Notes: a model not told the origin generated them from the letters alone. Positions 1 through 10,955 are shown, counted from the first letter of the stretch. The stretch is DNA of 47,070 nucleotides from Bacillota bacterium (GCA_023400055.1 JAEXFN010000013.1:1-47070); one strand, 5' to 3'. Program-made: numbers and translations.

Positions 1-78
1 AGAAGGCCAGGGATGGCGAAGACGATTACCGGATGCATAAGGGAGGCTTGGAATCCGTAGGTTCCAACGGTTTTTTGG

Positions 79-108
79 TTACTTTTTTGCCGTCAAAAAA
101 GTAACCCG
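79..108. repeat. Perfect 12-bp inverted repeat
   Basis: GGTTACTTTTTT and its reverse complement AAAAAAGTAACC flank a six-base centre. The T-run in the left arm and the A-run in the right arm would form a hairpin on either strand. No gene ends immediately before it on the plus strand inside the window, so it may end a transcript entering from the left or be an extragenic repeat. Confidence 0.55.
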
Positions 109-443
109 CCGCCGGAACCGTGGGCCATCGAAACAAGCATCCATAAGTTCTTCCTTTGGCTTTCATATCAAGGCAAGGAATCCGGCATTCCAAACGGCTG
201 ATGAGCAATGGGAGCTTTGACCCATGACCGAAGTCCGTCGGTATCACCGACGGACTCCAATGAAAGACATCTTCTATGATCGATATTATACCGCGAAAAG
301 CCGGGTCTGAAGTATCGTTTTTGTACCCGAAAAATATCCGCATCCGAAATCGACCTTCGAATCAGCGGCCGGCCTTCTTAGTCAATCTCCCATCGAAAAC
401 CAACTGTGTCCTTGCTGAGCAAACTTGATAATCATCAGTTCTT

Positions 444-473
444 TTATTAACAAAAAGAGCTCACTTATCCACA
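444..473 (-). repeat. Two-site fragment of a 21-bp-phased DnaA-box array
   Basis: TTATTAACA at 444-452 is one mismatch from the DnaA-box consensus TTATNCACA, and TTATCCACA at 465-473 is exact. The two start exactly 21 bp apart. The spacer holds AAAAGAGCTC, the same palindromic half-unit seen in the larger arrays, but everything is in inverse orientation. It lies just beyond the 3' end of the exporter gene. It looks like a short or decayed member of the array family. Confidence 0.6.
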
Positions 474-525
474 AAAAGGGATCAATGATTCAGCTTCTCG
501 ACAAATTCACCCCGAATCGACAAAT

Positions 526-1152
526 TTAAAACGGCGCCCGGAAGAAATTGACCGCCAGATAAATCGCGCACAGCCAGATGATGATCGCCGAAACCCGGTT
601 GAGAACCGCTTTCACCTGGCGCAGGGGGAAGACCGTGCCCAGGAAGCGCCCGGCGCTGGCCAGCAAGGTGAACCACAGCCAGGAAACGAGGATGCAGGCC
701 GCGGTAAAGGAGACTTTGGCCGGCCCGCTGTAGGACAGGGAAGCGGTGCCGATCACGCCGACCGTGTCCAGGATGGCGTGGGGATTGAGCAACGAAACGG
801 ATAACGTGAACAGGATTTTGCGCTTGAGCGAGTCCGGTTCCTGCGGGCCGGCAGCGGCCTCATCGACCGGGGCGTGCCAGGTATTCCAGCCGATTACCAG
901 CAGGAACAGGATGCCGGCGCAAATCAGCAGCAGCTTGACCCAGCCGATGGCCAGCAGGAGCAATGAGACGCCGAGCACGGCCATGAGAATCAAAAACGTA
1001 TCACATATACCCGCGCTGATAATGACGGGAAGCGCCTGCCGGAAACGGGGTTGGCTGGCGCCCTGGCTGAAAACGAAAACGTTCTGCGCCCCTAAGGGCA
1101 TAATCAGGCTGAAGGCCAGCAAAAAGCCATGTAGAAACGCCGCCGGATCCAT
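526..1152 (-). CDS. LysE/ArgO-family amino-acid exporter
   Basis: This 208-residue polytopic membrane protein belongs to the LysE/RhtB superfamily, whose members export basic or other amino acids using the proton gradient. The N-terminal PLGAQNVFV stretch and the NPHAILDTVGVIG segment around residue 123 are the family's signature re-entrant regions and favour the LysE/ArgO (YggA) branch over RhtB. About six hydrophobic segments are visible and the length is normal for the family. The ATG at 1152 is preceded by a G-rich ribosome site (GGGGG, about six bases upstream). It is transcribed alone on the minus strand. The substrate (lysine or arginine) is inferred from the family only. Confidence 0.87.
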   Translation of the reverse strand: MDPAAFLHGFLLAFSLIMPLGAQNVFVFSQGASQPRFRQALPVIISAGICDTFLILMAVLGVSLLLLAIGWVKLLLICAGILFLLVIGWNTWHAPVDEAAAGPQEPDSLKRKILFTLSVSLLNPHAILDTVGVIGTASLSYSGPAKVSFTAACILVSWLWFTLLASAGRFLGTVFPLRQVKAVLNRVSAIIIWLCAIYLAVNFFRAPF

Positions 1153-1212
1153 CGCGAGCCCCCAATTCCCAATTTATCATTGATTATAACAAAGAAGTTC
1201 CTGCATGAAAAG

Positions 1213-1236
1213 AGCCTTCCATGGCCATGAAAGGCT
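1213..1236 (-). terminator. Possible hairpin terminator after the transglycosylase gene
   Basis: AGCCTT and AAGGCT pair around an inner ATGGCCAT palindrome. The minus-strand continuation is CTTTTC, a weak T-rich tail, in the 164-bp gap downstream of the minus-strand transglycosylase gene. It could act on either strand. The call is weak because the T-run is short. Confidence 0.35.
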
Positions 1237-1316
1237 TTCTTCCGTGTGTCCCGTTCAGATTGGATTGCCTTCCGGCAAAAAACATCTGCCGGCACGGTTA
1301 ACCCCTGCCCAAAGGA

Positions 1317-1940
1317 TCAGAGGGTCTTCTGGATTAACTGATTTCGCTGTTCGGCATGGAACAAGCCGGTTTCAAAACAGATAACCCGGTCGAACATCAT
1401 GGTATAAAATTTGGTTTTTTGGACATATTGGCGGGTCTCCCGGAAGGGCGGGACCCCCCGGTAGCGAACGACTGCGTCCGGACCGGCGTTGAAGGCGGCC
1501 ACGGCCAGTTCGGTCGAACCGAAACGGGTCAGCAGGTTTTGCAGATAGTAGGCTCCGACCTGGATATTCTTTTGCTTGTCGCGCCAGTCCGCTAATTTGT
1601 TGGGGGTGAGTTGCATCAGGCCTCGGCAGCCCCTGGGGCTGACGGCGTCGGCATGGTACTCGCTTTCGATGCCGATGACGATGGCCACCAGGACCGGATC
1701 GAAAGTGCTCATGATCGCCGCGTGAATCTGGGGATCGTGATTGTTGAAGAAGCTCATGACCATCGATACTTTGGCCGCCGTATTGTTGCGAATTGCCGAA
1801 GGAGTCTCGGTATTACGGGAGCCGTGCAATGTCCAAGTCCAAGTCCAATACGCGCCAGAAGAAAGGCTGAGGATTAATAGCCAAATCAGCCATTGGCGAT
1901 GGGAGGCGTAAATTGTTGATCGATTTTTCAGTAATTTCAT
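1317..1940 (-). CDS. Lytic transglycosylase, SLT domain, membrane-anchored
   Basis: This enzyme is predicted to cleave peptidoglycan glycan strands to 1,6-anhydro-muropeptides outside the cytoplasmic membrane. With the ATG at 1940 it has 207 residues: a basic N-terminus, one hydrophobic signal anchor (about residues 15-33), a linker, then a soluble lytic transglycosylase domain (about residues 80-190). Visible motifs are IESEYH with the catalytic glutamate, GLMQLTP, AAFNAGP and the terminal PPFRETRQYV. The frame stays open 37 codons further upstream, but that extension has no ribosome site, whereas the ATG at 1940 has AGGA about eight bases before it. The compact size suggests a specialised housekeeping or envelope-remodelling role. 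Confidence 0.88.
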   Translation of the reverse strand: MKLLKNRSTIYASHRQWLIWLLILSLSSGAYWTWTWTLHGSRNTETPSAIRNNTAAKVSMVMSFFNNHDPQIHAAIMSTFDPVLVAIVIGIESEYHADAVSPRGCRGLMQLTPNKLADWRDKQKNIQVGAYYLQNLLTRFGSTELAVAAFNAGPDAVVRYRGVPPFRETRQYVQKTKFYTMMFDRVICFETGLFHAEQRNQLIQKTL

Positions 1941-2445
1941 GAAACATTCCTGCCTTTTTGCAGCGGTTTTGCAATTGATACCAGTTTTAGCTTGCTTTTT
2001 GATTTTCGGCCGCTTGTTGTAACTATGTAATTTAATTACAGAAACAGCCAATAAATTACAAAACGCGCTTTTTTAAAGCCGGGACGACACTTTTATCAGT
2101 ATAAACAGAAATATTGCAATATGTCAACTGCGAGCGATCGATTGGCAATTTGCGGCCCAGCTTAAACAAAGATTAATTTTTTGTTACATCGGTTGCGGAT
2201 TGCGGGGGTCCGGTGGACGAAATTGGTTTTTTATGGACTTTTAGGCGGTAAAAGTGTATAAATGAAATATATCGCGCGGCCGGCGCGGGCTAAAATTTTT
2301 CGATTTTGAGAAATTTGTTCCAAGTCAAGCAGGGCAATTGAAAAATAATGTCGAACAATATTACCAAAATTATAAGAATCATCGATGGATACTGGCAATA
2401 TAACTCTATTGACAGGATTGGCGGAGGGATAAAGGAGTGGAGAAG
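1941..2445. other. Divergent intergenic region with an ATATTGCAATAT palindrome
   Basis: About 500 bp separate the minus-strand transglycosylase from the plus-strand XRE-cupin gene, so both promoters should lie here. The region is AT-rich with no supported gene. One perfect 12-bp palindrome, ATATTGCAATAT (2111-2122), is a possible operator. I could not identify a confident -35/-10 pair. Confidence 0.4.
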
Positions 2446-3000
2446 ATGGAAGAGGAGATTCGGCAGATCGCGGCCCGTATCAAAGAATTGCGGGAAATTT
2501 TCAATGCTTCCCAGGCGGAGCTGGCCCGCGAATGCGAGGTTTCCGAAGCGCTGTACCAAGAGTATGAAGCAGGGCAACGCGATATTCCGGTCAGCGTGCT
2601 GATGCGGATCGCGCGCCGGTTTGATATCGAACTGGCCAGTTTGATCACGGGCGAGGAGCCGCGCTTGCGGATTTATTCCCTGACCCGCAAGGGCAAGGGG
2701 GTATCGGTCGAGCGGCGCAAAGACTATAAGTATCAAAGCCTGGCCTTTAATTTCGCCCATAAGAAAGCCGAACCTTTCCTGGTTACCGTGGATCCGGAAC
2801 CGAAGGACGCTCCCGTCAATATGAACAGCCATCCCGGCCAAGAATTCAACTATGTCTTGGAAGGCGCCATCGCTGTCATGCTGGACAATCACGAAGTCGT
2901 CTTGAACGAAGGGGATTCGCTTTATTTTGATTCCGGGGTGCCGCATGGCATGAAAGCGTTGAATGGCAAGGTCGCCAAATTTTTAGCGATTATTTTCTGA
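2446..3000 (+). CDS. XRE-family regulator with C-terminal cupin domain
   Basis: A 184-residue DNA-binding regulator. Residues 8-65 form a Cro/C1-type helix-turn-helix (NASQAELARECEVSEALYQ). Residues 110-183 form a double-stranded beta-helix cupin with HPGQEFNYVLEG, EGDSLYFDSG and PHGMKAL, which probably senses a small ligand or metal. The ATG at 2446 has AAAGGAG eight bases upstream; a GTG at 2437 with its own GGAGGG is a possible alternative. It lies 151 bp before an acyl-CoA synthetase gene on the same strand. This regulator-synthetase pairing recurs in Clostridia, so it probably controls that gene and may sense its substrate or product. Confidence 0.9.
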   Translation: MEEEIRQIAARIKELREIFNASQAELARECEVSEALYQEYEAGQRDIPVSVLMRIARRFDIELASLITGEEPRLRIYSLTRKGKGVSVERRKDYKYQSLAFNFAHKKAEPFLVTVDPEPKDAPVNMNSHPGQEFNYVLEGAIAVMLDNHEVVLNEGDSLYFDSGVPHGMKALNGKVAKFLAIIF

Positions 3001-3049
3001 AAGCCACGATATAAACTCTTTTGAATGGGAGAATCGCCCCGCAAAAGGG

Positions 3050-3133
3050 TTTTAAGATGACTTGCTCACTGGCTTTTCCGAGCTTTTGTGATCACCCTGA
3101 TCTTGGTACAGGGTTTGTCACAACACTTCTAAA
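3050..3133 (+). repeat. Repeated leader-like element, copy 1
   Basis: This stretch directly before the acyl-CoA synthetase gene matches 5144-5226 before recJ at about two thirds of positions. Shared parts are TTAAxAxGACTT, TTTTCCGAG, and a small hairpin CCTG...CAGG whose loop differs between copies, followed by CAACA and a T/A-rich end. Both copies end 20-110 bp upstream of a start codon. It may be a mobile extragenic repeat or a leader hairpin; two copies do not decide. Confidence 0.45.
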
Positions 3134-3151
3134 TAGAAAGAGGTATGAGGG

Positions 3152-4819
3152 ATGCTGTTGCAAAAGTTCATCAACGGAAGCGGAGAATACCATTCCTACG
3201 AAGAGTTCCGGGAGAATTTCGAGATCAAGATCCCCGAGAATTTTAATTTTGCTTACGACGTCGTGGACGTGCTGGCCGAGGAATCGCCGGATAAAGTGGC
3301 CATCGTCTGGTGCGACGATAAAGGGGAAGAACGCACGTTTAGCTTCGGCGATTTGAAACTTTATAGCGATAAAGTCGCTAATTTTTTCCGAGAGACCGGG
3401 ATCCGCAAGGGCGATCCGGTGATGCTGGTTTTGAAACGCCGCTACGAGTTTTGGTTTAGCTTGCTGGCGTTGCACAAGATCGGCGCGGTGGCCATTCCGG
3501 CCACCCACTTGCTGACCGCCAAGGATTACATTTACCGTAACAATGCCGCCGATATTAAGATGGTCGTCTGCGTCGCCGAGCCGGAGATCATCCAGCATGT
3601 CGAGGACTCGGTAAGCGAATCGCCGACGTTGCAGTACAAGGTGCTGGTGGGCGGAAAACGGGACGGCTGGCTCGATTTTGACGCGGCCGTCGCCGGGGCT
3701 GCCGCTCATTTTGAAAAGCCGACCGGCGAGGAGATGACCCGCAACGATAACGTTTCGCTGCTCTATTTCACTTCCGGGACGACCGCCTATCCCAAAATGG
3801 TGCGGCATAATTTCCTCTACCCGCTCGGTCACATCGTCACGGCCAGGTATTGGCAGAATGTGGAGGATGGCGGTTTGCACCTGACCGTATCCGACACCGG
3901 CTGGGGCAAGGCGGTCTGGGGCAAGATCTACGGCCAATGGCTGGCCGGGTGCGCCGTCTTCGTCTACGATTTCGACAAATTCATTCCCCTCGATCTGCTG
4001 ACGGTGATCGCCAAACACGGTGTGACGACTTTTTGCGCGCCGCCGACCATTTACCGGTATCTGATCAAGGAGGACCTGTCGCAGTTCGATCTCTCGAAAC
4101 TGACCTACTGCGCGGTGGCCGGCGAAGCGCTGAATCCGGAGATCTACAATCAGTTTCTCAAGCTGACCGGGATTAAATTGCGGGAAGGATATGGACAAAC
4201 CGAGTGCACCCTGGCGATGGGAACATTCCCGTGGATGGAGCCGCGTCCCGGTTCGATCGGCAAACCTTCGCCCGGTTATGAGGTGGATATCATCGACGAA
4301 GAAGGCCGTTCCTGCGAAGTGGGCGAGGTCGGCGAGATCGTGTTCCGGACCGACATTTATACTCCGGTGGGCCTCTTCGAGGGATATTACCGGGACCGGG
4401 AGCTGACCGAGAGCGTCTGGCACGACGGCATCTATCACACCCGGGACACCGCCTGGCGGGATGAGGACGGCTATTTCTGGTTCGTGGGCCGGACCGACGA
4501 CGTCATCAAAAGCTCCGGTTACCGGATCGGGCCGTTCGAAGTCGAAAGCGCCTTGCTCGAACACCCGTCGGTACTGGAATGCGCCGTGACCGGAGTGCCC
4601 GATCCGATGCGCGGCCAGATCATCAAGGCCACGGTGGTTTTGACCAAGGGCTATGCCCCCAGCGACGCTCTGGTGAAGGAGCTGCAGGAACATGTCAAGC
4701 GGGTTACCGCTCCTTACAAATACCCGCGGTTGGTCGAGTTTGTCCCCGAACTCCCCAAGACGATCAGCGGCAAGATTCGCCGGGTGGAGATCCGCGAGAA
4801 GAATCAATCCGAGAGCTGA
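3152..4819 (+). CDS. AMP-forming acyl-CoA synthetase (medium-chain/acetyl-CoA synthetase-like)
   Basis: A 555-residue ANL-superfamily enzyme that should activate a carboxylic acid with ATP to an acyl-adenylate and then an acyl-CoA. Core motifs are in order: the ATP loop YFTSGTTAYPKMVRH (about residue 207), the GEALNPE segment, YGQTE (about 347), the hinge-region GRTDDVIKSSGYRIGPFEVE (about 448) and the C-terminal PKTISGKIRR carrying the catalytic lysine. Length and motif spacing fit the medium-chain (ACSM-like) branch; the true substrate (aromatic, branched or medium-chain acid) cannot be read from sequence. An AGAGGT ribosome site precedes the ATG. It follows the XRE-cupin regulator and is closed by a strong terminator at 4848-4891. 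Confidence 0.92.
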   Translation: MLLQKFINGSGEYHSYEEFRENFEIKIPENFNFAYDVVDVLAEESPDKVAIVWCDDKGEERTFSFGDLKLYSDKVANFFRETGIRKGDPVMLVLKRRYEFWFSLLALHKIGAVAIPATHLLTAKDYIYRNNAADIKMVVCVAEPEIIQHVEDSVSESPTLQYKVLVGGKRDGWLDFDAAVAGAAAHFEKPTGEEMTRNDNVSLLYFTSGTTAYPKMVRHNFLYPLGHIVTARYWQNVEDGGLHLTVSDTGWGKAVWGKIYGQWLAGCAVFVYDFDKFIPLDLLTVIAKHGVTTFCAPPTIYRYLIKEDLSQFDLSKLTYCAVAGEALNPEIYNQFLKLTGIKLREGYGQTECTLAMGTFPWMEPRPGSIGKPSPGYEVDIIDEEGRSCEVGEVGEIVFRTDIYTPVGLFEGYYRDRELTESVWHDGIYHTRDTAWRDEDGYFWFVGRTDDVIKSSGYRIGPFEVESALLEHPSVLECAVTGVPDPMRGQIIKATVVLTKGYAPSDALVKELQEHVKRVTAPYKYPRLVEFVPELPKTISGKIRRVEIREKNQSES

Positions 4820-4847
4820 AAACACCGGTTTAACCGATATCGCATTG

Positions 4848-4891
4848 AAAAACGGGATGGATCCATGCGCTGGCACGGCCATCCCGTTTTT
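4848..4891 (+). terminator. Intrinsic terminator after the acyl-CoA synthetase gene
   Basis: AAAAACGGGATGG and CCATCCCGTTTTT form a 13-bp stem around an 18-base loop, with the T-run in the right arm. It begins 28 bp after the stop codon, so it should end the XRE-cupin/synthetase transcript. Confidence 0.8.
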
Positions 4892-5334
4892 GACTCAGCC
4901 CGAGAATCTGTTTTTACAAGCTAAGAAAGAAAGCCTCTGAACCGTGATGCTTTTTCCGGTGATTGACGGGTTCGGCAAGCACTTTTCATTCAGCAGATAT
5001 CGTAAAGGATTTAGCAGGAAAGTGTCTATTTATGACGAATATTTCCTCAATGGTCGGCGCGACGGGGTTCCGCCGGCCCTTTGCTAACATTTTTGAAAAC
5101 CAGGGCTAAAGCCCCTTAAACCAGAAATCCTCCGCGCTAAAAGACTTAAAACGACTTTATCCCTTGTTTTTCCGAGTTTTTAGGAAGGCCCTGACCTTCG
5201 GGCAGGATGGATCGCAACATTTTAATTTAATCCCGGCCGGAGTGCGCTTGGTAATATTAAGCGGCTTTAAGCCAATACTTCCATAAAAGACTCTGTGGCG
5301 TATTTTATTTTTATTGAAACGACAGGATGAAATC
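4892..5334 (+). other. Intergenic region before recJ
   Basis: About 440 bp with no supported gene. It contains a small GGGCTaaAGCCC hairpin near 5103-5114 and the second copy of the repeated leader-like element (5144-5226). Confidence 0.4.
5144..5226 (+). repeat. Repeated leader-like element, copy 2
   Basis: This is the partner of 3050-3133. It carries TTTTCCGAG, the CCTG...CAGG hairpin with loop ACCTTCGGG, and ends in GGATCGCAACAT. The same 12-mer GGATCGCAACAT also occurs at 22554-22565, where the rest of the element is not recognisable. Confidence 0.45.
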
Positions 5335-7062
5335 ATGACCGGAAAAGTATGGCGGATCGCCGAGCATCAAAATGCTCTCAGTTGCGAATTGGCCGGAAAC
5401 TTGGGGATCTCCAATTTACTGGCCCGGCTCCTGGTGAACCGGGGCTTCACCGAGCCGGAGCAGGCCCAGCTCTTTTTAAGCCCCACCCTCGCTCAGCTGC
5501 ATGATCCGTTTTTGTTTACGGCCATGCGCCGGGCGGTGGAGCGCATCGGCCGGGCCATCGCCAACCAAGAATATGTTTTGATCTACGGGGACTACGATGT
5601 GGACGGGATCACTTCGGTTTCGTTGATGATCCGGGTATTGGCCCGGCTGTTGCCCGGCAAGCTCTTTTATTACCTGCCCAAGCGGCTGGAAGAGGGCTAC
5701 GGGCTGCATCTCGGCTCGATCGAGAAGGCCCTGGCGCGCGGCGTCGCTTTAATCATCACGGTGGACTGCGGGATCACCGCGGCAGCCGAGGCGGATTATC
5801 TCAAGGAGCACGGCATCGATCTGATCATTACCGATCATCACGAGCCGCAAGAGACGATTCCCGCCGCGTATGCGATTATCGACCCCAAGCTGTCCGGGGC
5901 GGGCTATCCGTTTCCGCAGTTGGCCGGGGTCGGGGTCGCCTTCAAACTGTTACAGGGTTTGGCCGCGGTTTTTCCCGAGATCCGGGAGCGGCTTTTTGAC
6001 AACCTGGATCTGGTGGCTTTCGGAACGGTGGCCGATATCGTGCCATTGCTCGACGAGAACCGGGTGCTGGTCAAGTACGGCCTGGAGCGGGTGTCCCAGA
6101 CCGGAAATATCGGGCTGCGCGCCTTGATCCAAACGGCCGGACTGGCGGATCGCACCATTACCAGCGGCCACATCGGTTATGTCCTGGCGCCGCGGATCAA
6201 CGCCGCCGGCCGGATGGGCAACCCCAGCATCGGGGTGCGCCTGTTCCTGACCAACGATCCGGTCCAAGCGCTGGAGTTGGCCAAACAGTTGGAGCAGGAA
6301 AATCTGAACCGCCAGAATACCGAGAATCAAGTCTTGATCGAGGCCCAGCAGCTGTTGGCCGCCGCGCCGGAACTGGCCGACGAGCACGGGCTGGTCCTGG
6401 CGGGTGAGGGTTGGCATCTCGGGGTTATCGGCATTGTAGCATCGCGGCTGGTGGAGATCTATAATAAACCAGTGATCCTGATCGGCCTGGACGGGGACGA
6501 GGGCCGGGGGTCGGGCCGGAGCATTCATGGCTTCAACCTGTTCAACGCCATCGATCATTGCAGCGACTCCCTGATCCGCTTCGGCGGCCACGAGTTCGCG
6601 GCGGGCCTTTCGATCGCCCGGGAAGAGATCCCCCGGTTCCGGCAGGCGTTTCAGGAATATGCCAAAGCCAACCTGACCCCGGAAAAGTTGCGGCCGATGC
6701 TGAATATCGAAAGTTTACTGGACCTGAACCGGGTCACGCTGGACCTGGCCAAGGAGCTGGAGCAGCTGGCGCCGTGCGGCTCGGCCAATCCCACTCCGGT
6801 CTTCGGCTGCCGGGCGGTCCGTCTGGTCGACTACAAAGGGGTGGGCGAGAACGGCAAGCACCTGAAGCTGCGGGTGGCCGACCAGCAAGTGACCCGGGAG
6901 GGGATCGGTTTTAACCTGGGATTCGTGCTGGAGGAACTGGCCAGCACCAGCGAACTGGATCTGGCGTTTTCGCTCGAGGAGAACCGCTGGAACGGTTCGG
7001 TGCAGATTCAGTTGAATCTGAAAGATGTTGTACGACGGGAACGGGGACGGGGGACCGATTAA
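5335..7062 (+). CDS. recJ: Single-stranded-DNA-specific 5'-3' exonuclease RecJ
   Basis: RecJ degrades 5' single-stranded DNA in recombinational and mismatch repair. The 575-residue product has the DHH phosphoesterase core: DYDVDG (about residue 85), TVDCGI, ITDHHE (about 170) and DLVAFGTVADIVP, all contributing metal ligands. These are followed by the DHHA1 part with GRSIHGFN and FGGHEFAAG, then a C-terminal OB-fold-like region. The ATG at 5335 has AGGA seven bases upstream and is preferred over a TTG seven codons earlier. The length matches the short proteobacterial type; many Bacillota RecJ proteins carry longer C-terminal extensions. Its stop codon abuts the start of rel, indicating a single transcript and translational coupling. 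Confidence 0.95.
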   Translation: MTGKVWRIAEHQNALSCELAGNLGISNLLARLLVNRGFTEPEQAQLFLSPTLAQLHDPFLFTAMRRAVERIGRAIANQEYVLIYGDYDVDGITSVSLMIRVLARLLPGKLFYYLPKRLEEGYGLHLGSIEKALARGVALIITVDCGITAAAEADYLKEHGIDLIITDHHEPQETIPAAYAIIDPKLSGAGYPFPQLAGVGVAFKLLQGLAAVFPEIRERLFDNLDLVAFGTVADIVPLLDENRVLVKYGLERVSQTGNIGLRALIQTAGLADRTITSGHIGYVLAPRINAAGRMGNPSIGVRLFLTNDPVQALELAKQLEQENLNRQNTENQVLIEAQQLLAAAPELADEHGLVLAGEGWHLGVIGIVASRLVEIYNKPVILIGLDGDEGRGSGRSIHGFNLFNAIDHCSDSLIRFGGHEFAAGLSIAREEIPRFRQAFQEYAKANLTPEKLRPMLNIESLLDLNRVTLDLAKELEQLAPCGSANPTPVFGCRAVRLVDYKGVGENGKHLKLRVADQQVTREGIGFNLGFVLEELASTSELDLAFSLEENRWNGSVQIQLNLKDVVRRERGRGTD

Positions 7063-9237
<2,175 letters not shown>

Positions 9238-9241
9238 GCCG

Positions 9242-9691
9242 ATGCGGGCGGTGATTCAAAGAGTGCAACGGGCCAGAGTGACCGTAGCTGGAACGGTCAG
9301 CGGCGAGATCGGCGCCGGCTTGGCGGTCCTGCTCGGGGTAGGCCGGGACGATACCCTCGCAGACGCGGCCTATCTGGCGCAGAAAACGGTCCAGCTGCGA
9401 ATTTTCCCCGATGCGCAGGAGAAACTGAATTTATCCTGTCTGGATTTAAAGCTGCCGCTTTTGATTGTATCCCAATTTACACTATATGGTGACTGCCGCA
9501 ATGGCCGGCGGCCCAGTTTCAGCGGGGCCGCTCCCCCGGAACTCGGCGAACGGCTGTATGAAGCATTCTGCGCGGCGGTGGCCGACTACGGACTGACCGT
9601 GGCCCAGGGGAAGTTCCGGAGCCACATGCATTTCGAACTGGTCAACGACGGCCCGGTGACCCTCTTGCTGGATAGCAAAAAGTCATTTTAG
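9242..9691 (+). CDS. dtd: D-aminoacyl-tRNA deacylase Dtd
   Basis: Dtd hydrolyses D-aminoacyl-tRNAs (and glycyl-tRNA-Ala), recycling mischarged tRNA. The 149-residue sequence has the family motifs VSQFTLYGD (about residue 78) and, near the C-terminus, LVNDGPVTLLLDS with the Gly-cisPro dipeptide that rejects L-amino acids. Length is standard. The conserved GxFGAxM segment reads GKFRSHMHF here, a mild divergence. It starts 4 bp after the rel stop with GGTGAG as ribosome site, completing the recJ-rel-dtd operon common in Bacillota. Confidence 0.95.
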   Translation: MRAVIQRVQRARVTVAGTVSGEIGAGLAVLLGVGRDDTLADAAYLAQKTVQLRIFPDAQEKLNLSCLDLKLPLLIVSQFTLYGDCRNGRRPSFSGAAPPELGERLYEAFCAAVADYGLTVAQGKFRSHMHFELVNDGPVTLLLDSKKSF

Positions 9692-9768
9692 CTTTCTACC
9701 CGGTTGCGGGCGGCGGATTGGCAATGGGAGAAATTTTAGAAGCGGAAAAAACGGCCTTAACCCACTGT

Positions 9769-10452
9769 TCAGTCAGCTGCTTTTTGCCTCAGGTCTTTAA
9801 TGAGTTGGTATTGGTCGCGGACTTTATCCATCAAGCGGCGATTTTCACGCGCTTTGGGACTGTTTAAAATCTTTCCGAACCATTTGGTCGCTTCTTCAAT
9901 GTTGCCGACTTTGCGGTGAAGCTCGGCGATGAGATAGACGCAATTGTACTCGTCCAATTTTTCGAGCGGGAAATCCTCGTTCTGGTAAGCGTCGCAATAG
10001 TAATCCACTGCGAATTTTAAAAACTCCTGCTCCCGGGGGTCCGCTTTCCACCGGTATAGCCAGGCGATCCGGATGCAAATCTTGGCGATCTCGCTGCTTT
10101 TGGCCTTTCGTAACTGCAAACCGTATAAAGCCAGTTTAAAAGCGTCCAGCGCTGTATCCAGCGTCCGTTCGCCGCTGTAATCCTTGTACTTCCAATGGGG
10201 CGAGACCTCCGCCGCGATGATCTTTTGGTCCTTGGTGCCAATATTGGGGAAACGCTCTTGAAGCGCGGCGTATCCGCAATGGGGGCAGACGAAAACTTCA
10301 TAGAGGATGGGGTTGATGCCTTCATAATTGACGGCAAAATCAGAATCTTGACTGGCAACCCGGTACGCTCCGTGACGGACTTTGGTCGCCGGAAATTGTT
10401 GCTCGCAAACCGGACAGGTAATCGTCGAATTATAAATTTTTTTGTTATCCAT
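9769..10452 (-). CDS. DUF2225 family protein (zinc-ribbon plus TPR-like)
   Basis: A 227-residue protein of a family common in Bacillota and without an assigned function. The N-terminus carries two cysteine pairs, CPVCEQQF and CPHCGYA (about residues 14 and 57), expected to bind zinc. The rest is alpha-helical with tetratricopeptide-like helices (AWLYRWKADPREQEF, YLIAELHRKVGNIEEATKWFGK), suggesting a protein-interaction scaffold. It is convergent with dtd, separated by only 77 bp with no clear terminator, and appears monocistronic. Confidence 0.85.
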   Translation of the reverse strand: MDNKKIYNSTITCPVCEQQFPATKVRHGAYRVASQDSDFAVNYEGINPILYEVFVCPHCGYAALQERFPNIGTKDQKIIAAEVSPHWKYKDYSGERTLDTALDAFKLALYGLQLRKAKSSEIAKICIRIAWLYRWKADPREQEFLKFAVDYYCDAYQNEDFPLEKLDEYNCVYLIAELHRKVGNIEEATKWFGKILNSPKARENRRLMDKVRDQYQLIKDLRQKAAD

Positions 10453-10645
10453 ATTTTCGCCCTCGTTTTTAACAATTCGATTATCGGTTTCTTTCTTTTA
10501 AAACTGAAGATTTTTTGCAGCATATTCTTTTAAATGTAACCTATGCCCAGTCGCGTGACAGGCGCCGTGATTCATTCAGGATCAATTAATTCCTAACTTT
10601 CATCTCCCAAATAATTTAATTATAAATGGAACGGGTGTATTTTTG

Positions 10646-10876
10646 ATGAACACGATGAATTGGGGCTCCGCTTTTTTTCTGGGGACAAGAAGGACGGATA
10701 TGACGACAAACGTGATGAGTCATCGCCACGATTATTTTGAGTTAAACTTTCTTACCAGCGGTAAAACGAAAATGCTGGTGGGCGAGAAAGAAATCGAATA
10801 CAATTCATATGACTTTGTATTGATCCCGCCTGTGTTGAAACGGTCTCGGCATCAGGCAAACGAATATTACATCTGA
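10646..10876 (+). pseudogene. Truncated AraC-type regulator, N-terminal sensor part only
   Basis: Only the start of an AraC-binding cupin domain remains: SHRHDYFELNFLTSGK followed by LVGEKEIEY and DFVLIPP, about 76 residues before a stop. No C-terminal helix-turn-helix follows; the next 80 bp run into the convergent MFS gene. The reading frame begins at an ATG at 10646 (a TTG lies one codon earlier). It is best read as the relic of a regulator whose C-terminal part was lost, probably together with regulated neighbours. Confidence 0.65.
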
Positions 10877-10955
10877 ATCGGAGCCGGAAAAGAAAAGACG
10901 GGAGCAGAAAAGAACCATAGGGTGAGGCTCTCGGAAGTACGGCTACGGCACAACT

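Larger units (their letters stand above)
1..525. other. Non-coding left flank with hairpins and two DnaA-box-like sites
   Basis: I find no convincing gene here. A minus-strand reading frame at 26-343 is open but runs through a perfect hairpin and resembles no family I know. The visible structures are an inverted repeat near 79-108 (GGTTACTTTTTT pairing with AAAAAAGTAACC), a 10-bp stem with a 3-base loop at 233-255 (GTCCGTCGGT / ACCGACGGAC), and two DnaA-box-like sites 21 bp apart at 444-452 and 465-473. Confidence 0.5.

Noticed and set aside
26..343. 105-residue minus-strand reading frame
   Set aside because: It runs through two perfect hairpins, has no clear ribosome site and matches no family I know.
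3092..4882. 596-residue minus-strand frame opposite the acyl-CoA synthetase
   Set aside because: It is a GC-rich antisense shadow of a gene with all ANL motifs in the plus-strand frame.
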